The position numbers were made by a program, and so were the translations under genes. Shown piece by piece: positions 1-5,459 of a stretch of 11,421 nucleotides of DNA; the stretch's first letter is position 1; every line of letters starts with the position of its first letter. Under the pieces are notes generated by a model. That model was not told where the DNA came from. It was given only the letters and a program-made list of their open reading frames with translations, and searched no databases. Origin of the DNA: Tessaracoccus flavescens (GTDB lineage: Bacteria > Actinomycetota > Actinomycetes > Propionibacteriales > Propionibacteriaceae); assembly GCA_020741375.1 (NCBI GenBank), contig DYZF01000011.1, positions 1 through 11,421 of the forward strand, written 5' to 3'.

Positions 1-33
1 GGCCACCTGCACTCCTCAAGTCGCTGACATGGC

Positions 34-68
34 ACGTGCGCCGCGACCATGAAGGTCGCGGCGCACGT
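34..68 (-). terminator. Hairpin terminator after tsf
   Basis: Positions 34-48 and 54-68 form a perfect 15-bp inverted repeat around a 5-nt loop (49-53). It begins 23 bp past the tsf stop codon in the direction of transcription. No run of T follows on the minus strand, so this is not a classical intrinsic terminator; U-poor hairpins of this kind are common at actinobacterial gene ends. It most likely ends, or protects the 3' end of, the rpsB-tsf transcript. The rest of 1-91 shows nothing else I can support. Confidence 0.75.
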
Positions 69-91
69 AACTCTACTGGATAGCGTCAGTC

Positions 92-901
92 TCAGGCGCC
101 GACGGCGAACCGCACGAAGCGCTTGATCTCGGTGTTGCCAGCCTTGAGGGCGTCACCGACAGACTTCTTGTCTTCCCACACGGCCGGCTGGTCCACGAGG
201 ACGACGTCCTTGTAGTAACCGCCGACGCGGCCCTCGACGATGCGAGAGATCGCGCCCTCGGGCTTGCCCTCTTCGCGGGCGGTCGCCTCGGCGATGCGCT
301 TCTCGTTCTCGACGATGTCGGCCGGAACCTCTTCGCGGGTGGTGTACTGCGGCGACATGGCAGCGATCTGCATGGCGGCCTGGTGGGCCAGAGCGGCGTC
401 ACCGGTGTACTCGACGAGCACGCCGACCTGCGGGGGCAGGTCAGCCGCACGACGGTGCAGGTAGAGGTGGGTGGTGCCGTCGAACAGGGCGGCGTTGGCG
501 ACGGAGATGTTCTCGCCGATCTTGGCGCCCAGCTCCTGAACGGCGTCGGACACGGTGGCGCCCGAGGCGAGAGTTGCCGCGTTGGCAGCCTCGACGTCGG
601 TGGCACCGGCCTTGATGACGGCGTCGACGATTTCCTCGGCCAGGCCGACGAACTCGGCGTTCTTGGCGACGAAGTCGGTCTCGGCGGCGAACTGGATGAG
701 GGCGCCGTCGCGGCCGGCGACGATGCCGTTGCTGGCCTCGCGGTCGGCGCGCTTGGCCTGCTTGGCCAGACCGTGGATACGCAGGGCCTCAACGGCCTTA
801 TCGAAGTCGCCGTCGGCCTCGGTGAGGGCCTTCTTGGCGTCCATCATGCCGGCGCCGGTGGCGTCGCGCAGCTTCTTCACATCAGCGGCAGTAATAGCCA
901 T
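92..901 (-). CDS. tsf: Translation elongation factor Ts
   Basis: EF-Ts is the cytoplasmic nucleotide exchange factor that displaces GDP from EF-Tu. The product is 269 aa, normal for actinobacteria. Residues 1-45 are the N-terminal UBA-like domain with the family stretch LRDATGAGMMDAKKAL. The core contains ETDFVAKN at 74-81, the TDF region that contacts EF-Tu and disturbs Mg2+ binding. The ATG at 901 is preceded by a modest purine-rich site (GGGAAG). It lies 32 bp downstream of rpsB on the same strand, the near-universal rpsB-tsf operon, and is followed by a strong hairpin. I see no frameshift or missing domain. Identification is secure. Confidence 0.98.
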   Translation of the reverse strand: MAITAADVKKLRDATGAGMMDAKKALTEADGDFDKAVEALRIHGLAKQAKRADREASNGIVAGRDGALIQFAAETDFVAKNAEFVGLAEEIVDAVIKAGATDVEAANAATLASGATVSDAVQELGAKIGENISVANAALFDGTTHLYLHRRAADLPPQVGVLVEYTGDAALAHQAAMQIAAMSPQYTTREEVPADIVENEKRIAEATAREEGKPEGAISRIVEGRVGGYYKDVVLVDQPAVWEDKKSVGDALKAGNTEIKRFVRFAVGA

Positions 902-933
902 GTTCAGTCTTCCCGTCTTGCTTGTTCGTTAGT

Positions 934-1854
934 TCACTTGGCTTCGGTGGCGTCGGCCTCAGTGGCCTCGGCCTCGGGAGCAGCATCCTCGGCCTCAGCG
1001 GCGGGGACCTCTTCTGCGGGAGCCTCGACGGCGGCCTCAGCCGGAGCCTCGGTAGCAGCCTCGTCGGCGGCGGGAGCCTCAGCGGCGGCCTCGTCCGCGC
1101 CCAGGAGCTCGCGCTCCCAATCGGGCATGGGCTCGGCGACGGTCTCCTCGCCGGTGCGGCCGGACGAGCGCTCGATGAGGCCCTCGGCGACGGCGTCGGC
1201 GATGATGCGGGTCAGCAGACCAACGGAGCGGATGGCGTCGTCGTTGCCGGGAACGGCGTAGTCGACCTCGTCGGGATCGCAGTTGGTGTCGAGGATGCCG
1301 ACGATCGGGATGTTCAGCTTGCGGGCCTCGTCGACCGCGAGGTGCTCCTTCTTGGTGTCGACGACCCAGACCGCCTGAGGGGTCTTGGCCATGTCGCGGA
1401 TGCCGCCGAGGGTGCGATCGAGCTTGATCTTCTCGCGCTCGAGCTGAAGCAGTTCCTTCTTGGTGAGACCGGAGCCGGCCACGTCCTCGAAGTCCATGCC
1501 CTCAAGCTCCTTGAGGCGCTGGATGCGCTTGGTGACGGTGTGGAAGTTGGTGAGCATGCCACCGAGCCAACGCTGGTTGACGTAGGGCATGCCGACGCGG
1601 GTGGCCTGCTCGGCGATGGCCTCCTGGGCCTGCTTCTTGGTGCCGACGAACAGCACCTGGCCGCCGCGGGCGACGGTGGACTTGACGAAGGCGTAGGCCT
1701 TGTCGATGTAGCTGAGCGACAGCTGGAGGTCGATGATGTAGATGCCGTTGCGCTCGGTGAAAATGAAGCGCTTCATCTTCGGGTTCCAACGACGGGTCTG
1801 GTGCCCGAAGTGAACGCCGGATTCCAGCAGCTGGCGAGTGGTGACGACGGCCAT
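934..1854 (-). CDS. rpsB: 30S ribosomal protein S2
   Basis: Ribosomal protein S2 of the small subunit, 306 aa. The start is the ATG at 1854: the product then begins [18 protein letters not shown], the canonical S2 N-terminus, and AAAGGA lies a few bases upstream. The open frame extends 52 codons further upstream, but that part is not S2-like and is probably leader. The family signature [14 protein letters not shown] is at 91-104 and the late S2 core motif PGNDDAIRS at 202-210. Residues 252-306 are a 55-residue tail made almost only of Ala, Glu, Pro, Asp, Thr and Val, with a single basic residue at the very end. Acidic Ala/Glu-rich S2 tails occur in actinobacteria and are expected to be disordered. 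First gene of the rpsB-tsf operon. Confidence 0.98.
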   Translation of the reverse strand: MAVVTTRQLLESGVHFGHQTRRWNPKMKRFIFTERNGIYIIDLQLSLSYIDKAYAFVKSTVARGGQVLFVGTKKQAQEAIAEQATRVGMPYVNQRWLGGMLTNFHTVTKRIQRLKELEGMDFEDVAGSGLTKKELLQLEREKIKLDRTLGGIRDMAKTPQAVWVVDTKKEHLAVDEARKLNIPIVGILDTNCDPDEVDYAVPGNDDAIRSVGLLTRIIADAVAEGLIERSSGRTGEETVAEPMPDWERELLGADEAAAEAPAADEAATEAPAEAAVEAPAEEVPAAEAEDAAPEAEATEADATEAK

Positions 1855-2035
1855 GGCCGTTCCTTTCGCGGCAGGGCGAAGCCCCACCTGAATTCGGGTG
1901 GAGCGCTGAGGCCCCACTGGTGGTTGGTCCTGATGTGCCCTGCTCGCCGCACTCCGCTCTGAAGAGAAGAGACCACGCGACGGGCGTCGGAATGACTCCG
2001 AACGACACATGCGATGTCAACCCATGCGGGTTGCG
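1855..2035 (-). promoter_or_regulatory. Long 5' leader of rpsB
   Basis: If transcription starts from the TAGGAT box (2042-2047), the rpsB mRNA has a leader of about 180 nt. It contains several small inverted repeats: 1874-1884 (GGGC, 3-nt loop, GCCC), 1884-1901 (an 18-nt palindrome centred on GAATTC with one T-G mismatch), 2007-2017 (ACAT/ATGT) and 2019-2032 (AACCC, 4-nt loop, GGGTT). Ribosomal protein genes, including rpsB in enterobacteria, are often controlled by leaders that bind their own product. I do not recognise a known family here. The rpsB ribosome binding site (AAAGGA) lies at the start-proximal end. Confidence 0.4.
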
Positions 2036-2041
2036 GTGACC

Positions 2042-2071
2042 ATCCTAGACCGCGGCGGTCAGCCCCACCAA
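2042..2071 (-). promoter_or_regulatory. Candidate rpsB-tsf promoter
   Basis: On the minus strand TTGGTG (complement of 2066-2071) and TAGGAT (complement of 2042-2047) are separated by 18 bp, a good sigma-70-type arrangement with a strong actinobacterial -10. A second possibility is the perfect TTGACA at 2015-2020, but the hexamer 17 bp beyond it (AGTCAT) is a poor -10. Either would feed rpsB. Confidence 0.5.
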
Positions 2072-2081
2072 ACGGTGCGAG

Positions 2082-2090
2082 TTGTCCACA
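2082..2090 (+). promoter_or_regulatory. DnaA box TTGTCCACA
   Basis: An exact match to the DnaA box preferred in high-GC actinobacteria (TTGTCCACA) lies 10 bp upstream of the rpsB -35 hexamer and 50 bp before the M23 gene. It is a single box with no cluster or AT-rich stretch, so this is not an origin. It could be a DnaA-dependent regulatory site or a titration site. The match is seen in the sequence; its function is inferred. Confidence 0.5.
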
Positions 2091-2140
2091 GATTCCTCGG
2101 CGGATGAAAAATCCGGGTACTGGTTGTCGAAAGTGAGGGC

Positions 2141-3037
2141 ATGCGCGTTGCGGTCTCTCTTCTGTTCGCCCTGTCAACACTCCTCCTGGGCGTCTGGCCC
2201 GCCCACGCCGACGGCTTCACGTTGGCGCGGCCGGTGGACGGCTCCGTCCTTCGCGGGTTCGACGACGTGGGTCGGTTCGCCGCCGGTCACCGCGGCGTCG
2301 ATCTGGCCGGCGAGACTGGGCGAGCAGTCCGCGCCGCCGCGGAGGGTCGCGTGCACTTCGCCGGGGTGGTGGCCGGGCGGCCCACCGTTTCTATCGATCA
2401 CGGCAACGGATGGCGCACCACTTACCAACCGGTCAGGGCCGGCGTCTCCGAGGGCGACGCCGTCGCTGCAGGTGACCCGATCGGCACTCTGGTCGCCGGC
2501 CACTGCGTCGCGACAGCCTGCCTCCATTGGGGCCTGACCGACGGGACGTCATACGCCGATCCGCTGGCGTACGCGGCGGAACCTGTGGTTCGTCTCCTGC
2601 CGCGCGGGGCCACACCGCCGTCGCCTCCCCGGATCAACGAGGCATCGGTGCCGCTCGCCGGCGGCGTGCTGCCAGTGGCCGGCGCCATCAGCTCGCGCTT
2701 CGGGATGCGCCGCCACCCCATCACCGGGGTCACCAAGCTTCACGACGGGGTCGACATCGCCGCGCCCTGCGGCACCCCGATCCGGGCGTGGCAGGCCGGC
2801 AGGATCGTCAATGCCGGATATTCCGCGGCCTACGGGTTCCGCGTCTTCGTGGATCACGGCCGGGTGACGACCGCACATACGCACATGCCGCGCATCACTG
2901 TGGAGGTCGGCGCCGATGTCGCCGCGGGCGACGTCATCGGGCGCGTCGGCAACACGGGGCTCTCCACCGGCTGCCACCTGCACTGGATGGCCTGGCAAGA
3001 CGGCTCGCTGATCGATCCCCTGATTCTGACCCGGTAG
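2141..3037 (+). CDS. Secreted protein with two tandem M23 (LytM) peptidase domains
   Basis: A 298-aa exported protein. Residues 1-23 look like a Sec signal peptide ending in AHA, with likely cleavage before D24. Domain 1 (about 28-140) keeps the three M23 zinc ligands, H50 and D54 of HRGVD and H129 of CLHW. The HxH motif reads C127-L-H129, and the usual YxH position reads YQP, so both catalytic histidines are replaced. Domain 2 (about 172-295) is complete: H201/D205 of HDGVD, H248, and H279-L-H281. Domain 2 probably cuts peptidoglycan cross-links; domain 1 is likely a binding or regulatory pseudo-peptidase. The GAGGG just before the ATG is unusually close, so start and leader are less certain. 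A predicted M23 gene divergent from rpsB is a recurrent actinobacterial arrangement. It converges on xerC with a 4-bp gap. Confidence 0.9.
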   Translation: MRVAVSLLFALSTLLLGVWPAHADGFTLARPVDGSVLRGFDDVGRFAAGHRGVDLAGETGRAVRAAAEGRVHFAGVVAGRPTVSIDHGNGWRTTYQPVRAGVSEGDAVAAGDPIGTLVAGHCVATACLHWGLTDGTSYADPLAYAAEPVVRLLPRGATPPSPPRINEASVPLAGGVLPVAGAISSRFGMRRHPITGVTKLHDGVDIAAPCGTPIRAWQAGRIVNAGYSAAYGFRVFVDHGRVTTAHTHMPRITVEVGADVAAGDVIGRVGNTGLSTGCHLHWMAWQDGSLIDPLILTR

Positions 3038-3041
3038 CCGG

Positions 3042-4022
3042 TCAGGCGCGTGGGTGGGCCTGCTCGAAGGCCGAGCGGAGGCGCTCCGACGTGACGTGCG
3101 TGTAGATCTGCGTGGTGGCCACCGACGCGTGGCCGAGCATTTCCTGCACGCTTCTCAGATCGGCGCCACCCTCGATCAGGTGCGTGGCCATGGCGTGGCG
3201 CAGACCGTGCGGCCCCACGTCGTTGCCGGCGCCCGCAGCCCCCGTCGCAGCGTGCACCACCCGCCGGGCCACCCGCGGATCCAGCCGGCCGCCACGAGCG
3301 CCGAGGAAGATCGTGTCCGGGCTCTCCCCCGTCGCAATCTCGCCCCGCACCGCGAGCCATCGCTCCAGCGCCCGCACCGCGGGGGCGCCGATGGGTACCG
3401 CCCGGTGCTTGCCGCCCTTGCCCGCCACCGTGAGGGAGCGGCGTTCCCAATCGACGTCTCGTAGCTCGGCGCTGCAGAGCTCGGACACGCGCAGACCGCT
3501 CGAGTACAGCAGCTCGATCATTGCCAGATCCCGGACGGCCATCGGGTCGTCGTCCTCAGCGACCCGCGTCTCCGCGCTGGCGAACGTCGTCGACATCGCC
3601 GTCGACGACACCACCTTGGGCAGCGTCCGACGCTTCTTGGGGGCCTTGAGGCGCCCGGCCGGGTTGGTGTCCAGGAAGCCAGACCGCTCGGCCCACGCGA
3701 AGAAGCCACGCACGCAGGCCACCCGCCGCTGCAAGGTGGAGGGAGCGGCGCCCTCCTCATCCATGTGGGCGAGCCAGCCGCGAAGTTTCGAGAGATTGAC
3801 CCGGCGAGCCTCGACGTCGACGTGGGCCGCCAACTCCTTCAGGTCTGTGCTGTACGCGCGCACGGTGTGCGCGGACAGCCCGCGCTCACTGCCGAGGTGC
3901 GCGGCGTAGTCCGCGATCAGCGCGGCCCAGCCGGGGGGAAGGTGCTCCACTGCTCCAGTGTGGCCCAGGTGCACGGGTGGGGCGGCCATCGACACCCGTG
4001 CGGCATACTTGTCAGCCGACAC
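3042..4022 (-). CDS. xerC: Tyrosine recombinase XerC
   Basis: Site-specific recombinase that, with XerD, resolves chromosome dimers at dif. All catalytic residues are present with Xer spacing: R178 (GLRVSEL), K202 (GKGGKHR), H272 and R275 (HGLRH), H298 (LGH) and nucleophile Y307. The N-terminal SAM-like core-binding domain spans roughly 31-125. The GTG start at 4022 is chosen because AGAGG lies 6 nt upstream. It gives 326 aa, about 25 more than usual; an internal GTG at 3950 would give 302 aa, and the ATG at 3989 has no clear binding site. The location beside rpsB-tsf and the complete motifs favour housekeeping XerC over a phage integrase; I see no attachment sites or mobile genes. Divergent from def. 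Confidence 0.93.
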   Translation of the reverse strand: MSADKYAARVSMAAPPVHLGHTGAVEHLPPGWAALIADYAAHLGSERGLSAHTVRAYSTDLKELAAHVDVEARRVNLSKLRGWLAHMDEEGAAPSTLQRRVACVRGFFAWAERSGFLDTNPAGRLKAPKKRRTLPKVVSSTAMSTTFASAETRVAEDDDPMAVRDLAMIELLYSSGLRVSELCSAELRDVDWERRSLTVAGKGGKHRAVPIGAPAVRALERWLAVRGEIATGESPDTIFLGARGGRLDPRVARRVVHAATGAAGAGNDVGPHGLRHAMATHLIEGGADLRSVQEMLGHASVATTQIYTHVTSERLRSAFEQAHPRA

Positions 4023-4028
4023 GACTTA

Positions 4029-4038
4029 CCTCTGGAGG
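4029..4038. promoter_or_regulatory. Abutting divergent ribosome binding sites of xerC and def
   Basis: The 10-bp near-palindrome CCTCTGGAGG holds both Shine-Dalgarno sequences back to back: GGAGG (4034-4038) is 4 nt before the def ATG, and AGAGG (minus strand, 4029-4033) is 6 nt before the xerC GTG. Only 20 bp separate the two start codons, so any promoter must sit largely inside the opposite gene. Confidence 0.65.
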
Positions 4039-4042
4039 CGAC

Positions 4043-4657
4043 ATGACGGAGAAGGCTCAGCAGGATCTCATGCAGGGCGGCACTGTGCTGCCGATCACCC
4101 GGTGGGGCACCCCGGTCATGCATGCCAAGACCGAGCCGGTGACCGCTTTCGACGACGAACTCCACCAGTTGTTGCGCGACATGTTCGCCACCATGCGCGC
4201 CGCGGAAGGCGTCGGTCTGGCCGCCACACAGGTGGGCATCGGACGCTCCGTGTTCGTGTACGAATGCCCCGACAAGGACGGCCGCATCCAGCGCGGCGTC
4301 GTGTGCAACCCCGTCGTCACCCTCCCCGAGGGCAAGGACCGCAACCTCGACGCCACCGACGAGGGCTGCCTGTCCTACCCCGGCGGGTACGCCCCGGTCG
4401 CCCGCCCAGATGTGGCCACGTGCACCGGCCAGGACGCCTACGGCAACGACGTCACGGTTGTCGGCGACGGCCTGCTGGCTCGCTGCCTCCAGCACGAGAC
4501 CGATCACCTCAACGGCACCGTCTACGGCGATCGGCTCTCTGCCCGCAACCGTCGCCATCTGGACAAGCAGGTGGCAGAGCTGGCCCCCTTGTACCCCGAG
4601 GACTGGCCCGTCTCCCCCAAGGCCAAGTCCTTCAGCCCCGTCGGCGAGGAGGCCTGA
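4043..4657 (+). CDS. def: Peptide deformylase
   Basis: Removes the N-formyl group from nascent proteins using a divalent metal, usually Fe2+. The three PDF motifs are intact: GVGLAATQ (57-64), EGCLS (107-111, metal ligand C109) and QHETDHLNG (150-158, ligands H151 and H155, catalytic E152). At 204 aa it is slightly longer than E. coli Def because of an N-terminal extension of about 15 residues and a C-terminal tail, as in many actinobacterial deformylases. The ATG at 4043 is chosen for the GGAGG 4 nt upstream; the 22 further upstream codons overlap xerC and look noncoding. It ends 1 bp from the stop of the convergent methyltransferase. No formyltransferase gene (fmt) is in the window. Confidence 0.96.
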   Translation: MTEKAQQDLMQGGTVLPITRWGTPVMHAKTEPVTAFDDELHQLLRDMFATMRAAEGVGLAATQVGIGRSVFVYECPDKDGRIQRGVVCNPVVTLPEGKDRNLDATDEGCLSYPGGYAPVARPDVATCTGQDAYGNDVTVVGDGLLARCLQHETDHLNGTVYGDRLSARNRRHLDKQVAELAPLYPEDWPVSPKAKSFSPVGEEA

Positions 4658-4658
4658 G

Positions 4659-5435
4659 TCAGCGCAGCGTGTATCCGACGATGGCTGCCGCGGTGGCCAC
4701 GTTGAATGAATCGACTGCGTCCGTCATCGGGATCGTGAGGGCCACATCGGCGGCCCTCGTCCACGCCTCGCTGAGCCCCGATCCCTCGGTGCCCAACAGC
4801 ACCGCCAGCTTCTCCGGGGCCTGATAGTCCGGCAGCGATACGGCGCCGGGCGCGAGGGTGGTGGCCGCCACCGTGAAGCCCGCGTCGCGCAGCAGCTGAA
4901 GGTCGTCGGCGTGAGCCATGCGGCGCCACGGCACCGTCAGCGACGCCCCCATGGAGGCCTTGATCGCCCGCCGATACAACGGGTCGGCGCCACCGGGCGA
5001 AACCACCACCGCGTCCCAGCCCAAGCCGGCCGCGAGCCGGAAGATGGCGCCTGTGTTGGCGTGGTCCACGATCTCCTCGCACACCAACACCCGCCGTCCG
5101 GTCAGGATCGATTCCCAGCTCGATTCCGCGGGCCGGTCGAAGGAGCCCAGCGCACCCCGGTGTACATGGAAGCCGCTCACGCGCTCGATCATGGCCTCCG
5201 TGGCGATGTGAACGGGCACGTCCGGGTGAGCGTCGAGCAGGGGGCGCAACCCGTCGAGCCAACGCGGCTGCAGCAAGAGTGCTCTCGGGGTACAGCCTGC
5301 GGCGAAGGCGCGCTCGATGATCTTGTACCCCTCGGCGATGAATCGCCCCTCGGCGCCGCGTCGGAGTTGGGCGTCACGCAGGCCGACGAAGTCCACCAGC
5401 CGCGGGTCGTCGCTCTCGGTCACCTCGATCATCAC
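4659..5435 (-). CDS. TrmH/SpoU-family RNA methyltransferase
   Basis: Predicted SAM-dependent 2'-O-ribose methyltransferase acting on rRNA or tRNA. Numbered from the GTG at 5435 (258 aa), residues 10-100 form the N-terminal substrate-binding domain (GRFIAEGYKIIERAF, then GFHVHRG). The SPOUT knot follows: motif 1 with N127 and R133 in NTGAIFR, motif 2 GTEGSGLSE at 215-223, and motif 3 IPMTDAVDSFNVATAAA from 235, with N245. The target nucleotide cannot be read from the sequence; TsnR/RlmB-like rRNA methylases are the closest in style. Start choice: GTG 5435 lies 7 nt beyond a TACTGT -10 with no Shine-Dalgarno, fitting leaderless translation. ATG 5432, one codon later, is the alternative. Divergent from pabBC. 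Confidence 0.9.
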   Translation of the reverse strand: MMIEVTESDDPRLVDFVGLRDAQLRRGAEGRFIAEGYKIIERAFAAGCTPRALLLQPRWLDGLRPLLDAHPDVPVHIATEAMIERVSGFHVHRGALGSFDRPAESSWESILTGRRVLVCEEIVDHANTGAIFRLAAGLGWDAVVVSPGGADPLYRRAIKASMGASLTVPWRRMAHADDLQLLRDAGFTVAATTLAPGAVSLPDYQAPEKLAVLLGTEGSGLSEAWTRAADVALTIPMTDAVDSFNVATAAAIVGYTLR

Positions 5436-5442
5436 CCGGAAA

Positions 5443-5448
5443 ACAGTA
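5443..5448 (-). promoter_or_regulatory. -10 box of a leaderless promoter for the RNA methyltransferase
   Basis: On the minus strand TACTGT (TANNNT) is followed by exactly 7 nt and then the GTG at 5435. There is no purine-rich ribosome binding site. I see no convincing -35. The leftmost TA of this hexamer (5447-5448) is also the first TA of the pabBC -10 box on the other strand. Confidence 0.55.
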
Positions 5449-5452
5449 GCCT
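5447..5452 (+). promoter_or_regulatory. -10 box of a leaderless promoter for pabBC
   Basis: TAGCCT (TANNNT) is followed by 7 nt and then the ATG at 5460, so transcription would begin on or next to the start codon. No Shine-Dalgarno and no convincing -35 are visible. Confidence 0.55.
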
Positions 5453-5459
5453 GTGCGCC

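Noticed and set aside
383..1962. Long plus-strand open frames opposite tsf and rpsB, rich in Gly, Ala, Val and Ser.
   Set aside because: They are mirror frames of two very highly conserved genes in GC-rich DNA, with low-complexity composition and no family resemblance.
1854..2010. N-terminal extension of S2 upstream of the ATG at 1854.
   Set aside because: The upstream residues do not resemble S2, and a good ribosome binding site sits directly before ATG 1854.
2082..2111. TTGTCC followed by TGAAAA as a promoter for the M23 gene.
   Set aside because: The -10 is poor and the -35 coincides with the DnaA box, so I could not support it as a promoter.
2101..2115. Perfect small hairpin (CGGAT, GAAAA loop, ATCCG) upstream of the M23 gene as a riboswitch or terminator.
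   Set aside because: The stem is only 5 bp and no further structure surrounds it; without alignment it is not distinguishable from chance.
3042..4022. The tyrosine recombinase as a sign of an integrated element.
   Set aside because: Its motifs and housekeeping neighbours match XerC. I saw no att-like direct repeats, tRNA gene or phage genes.
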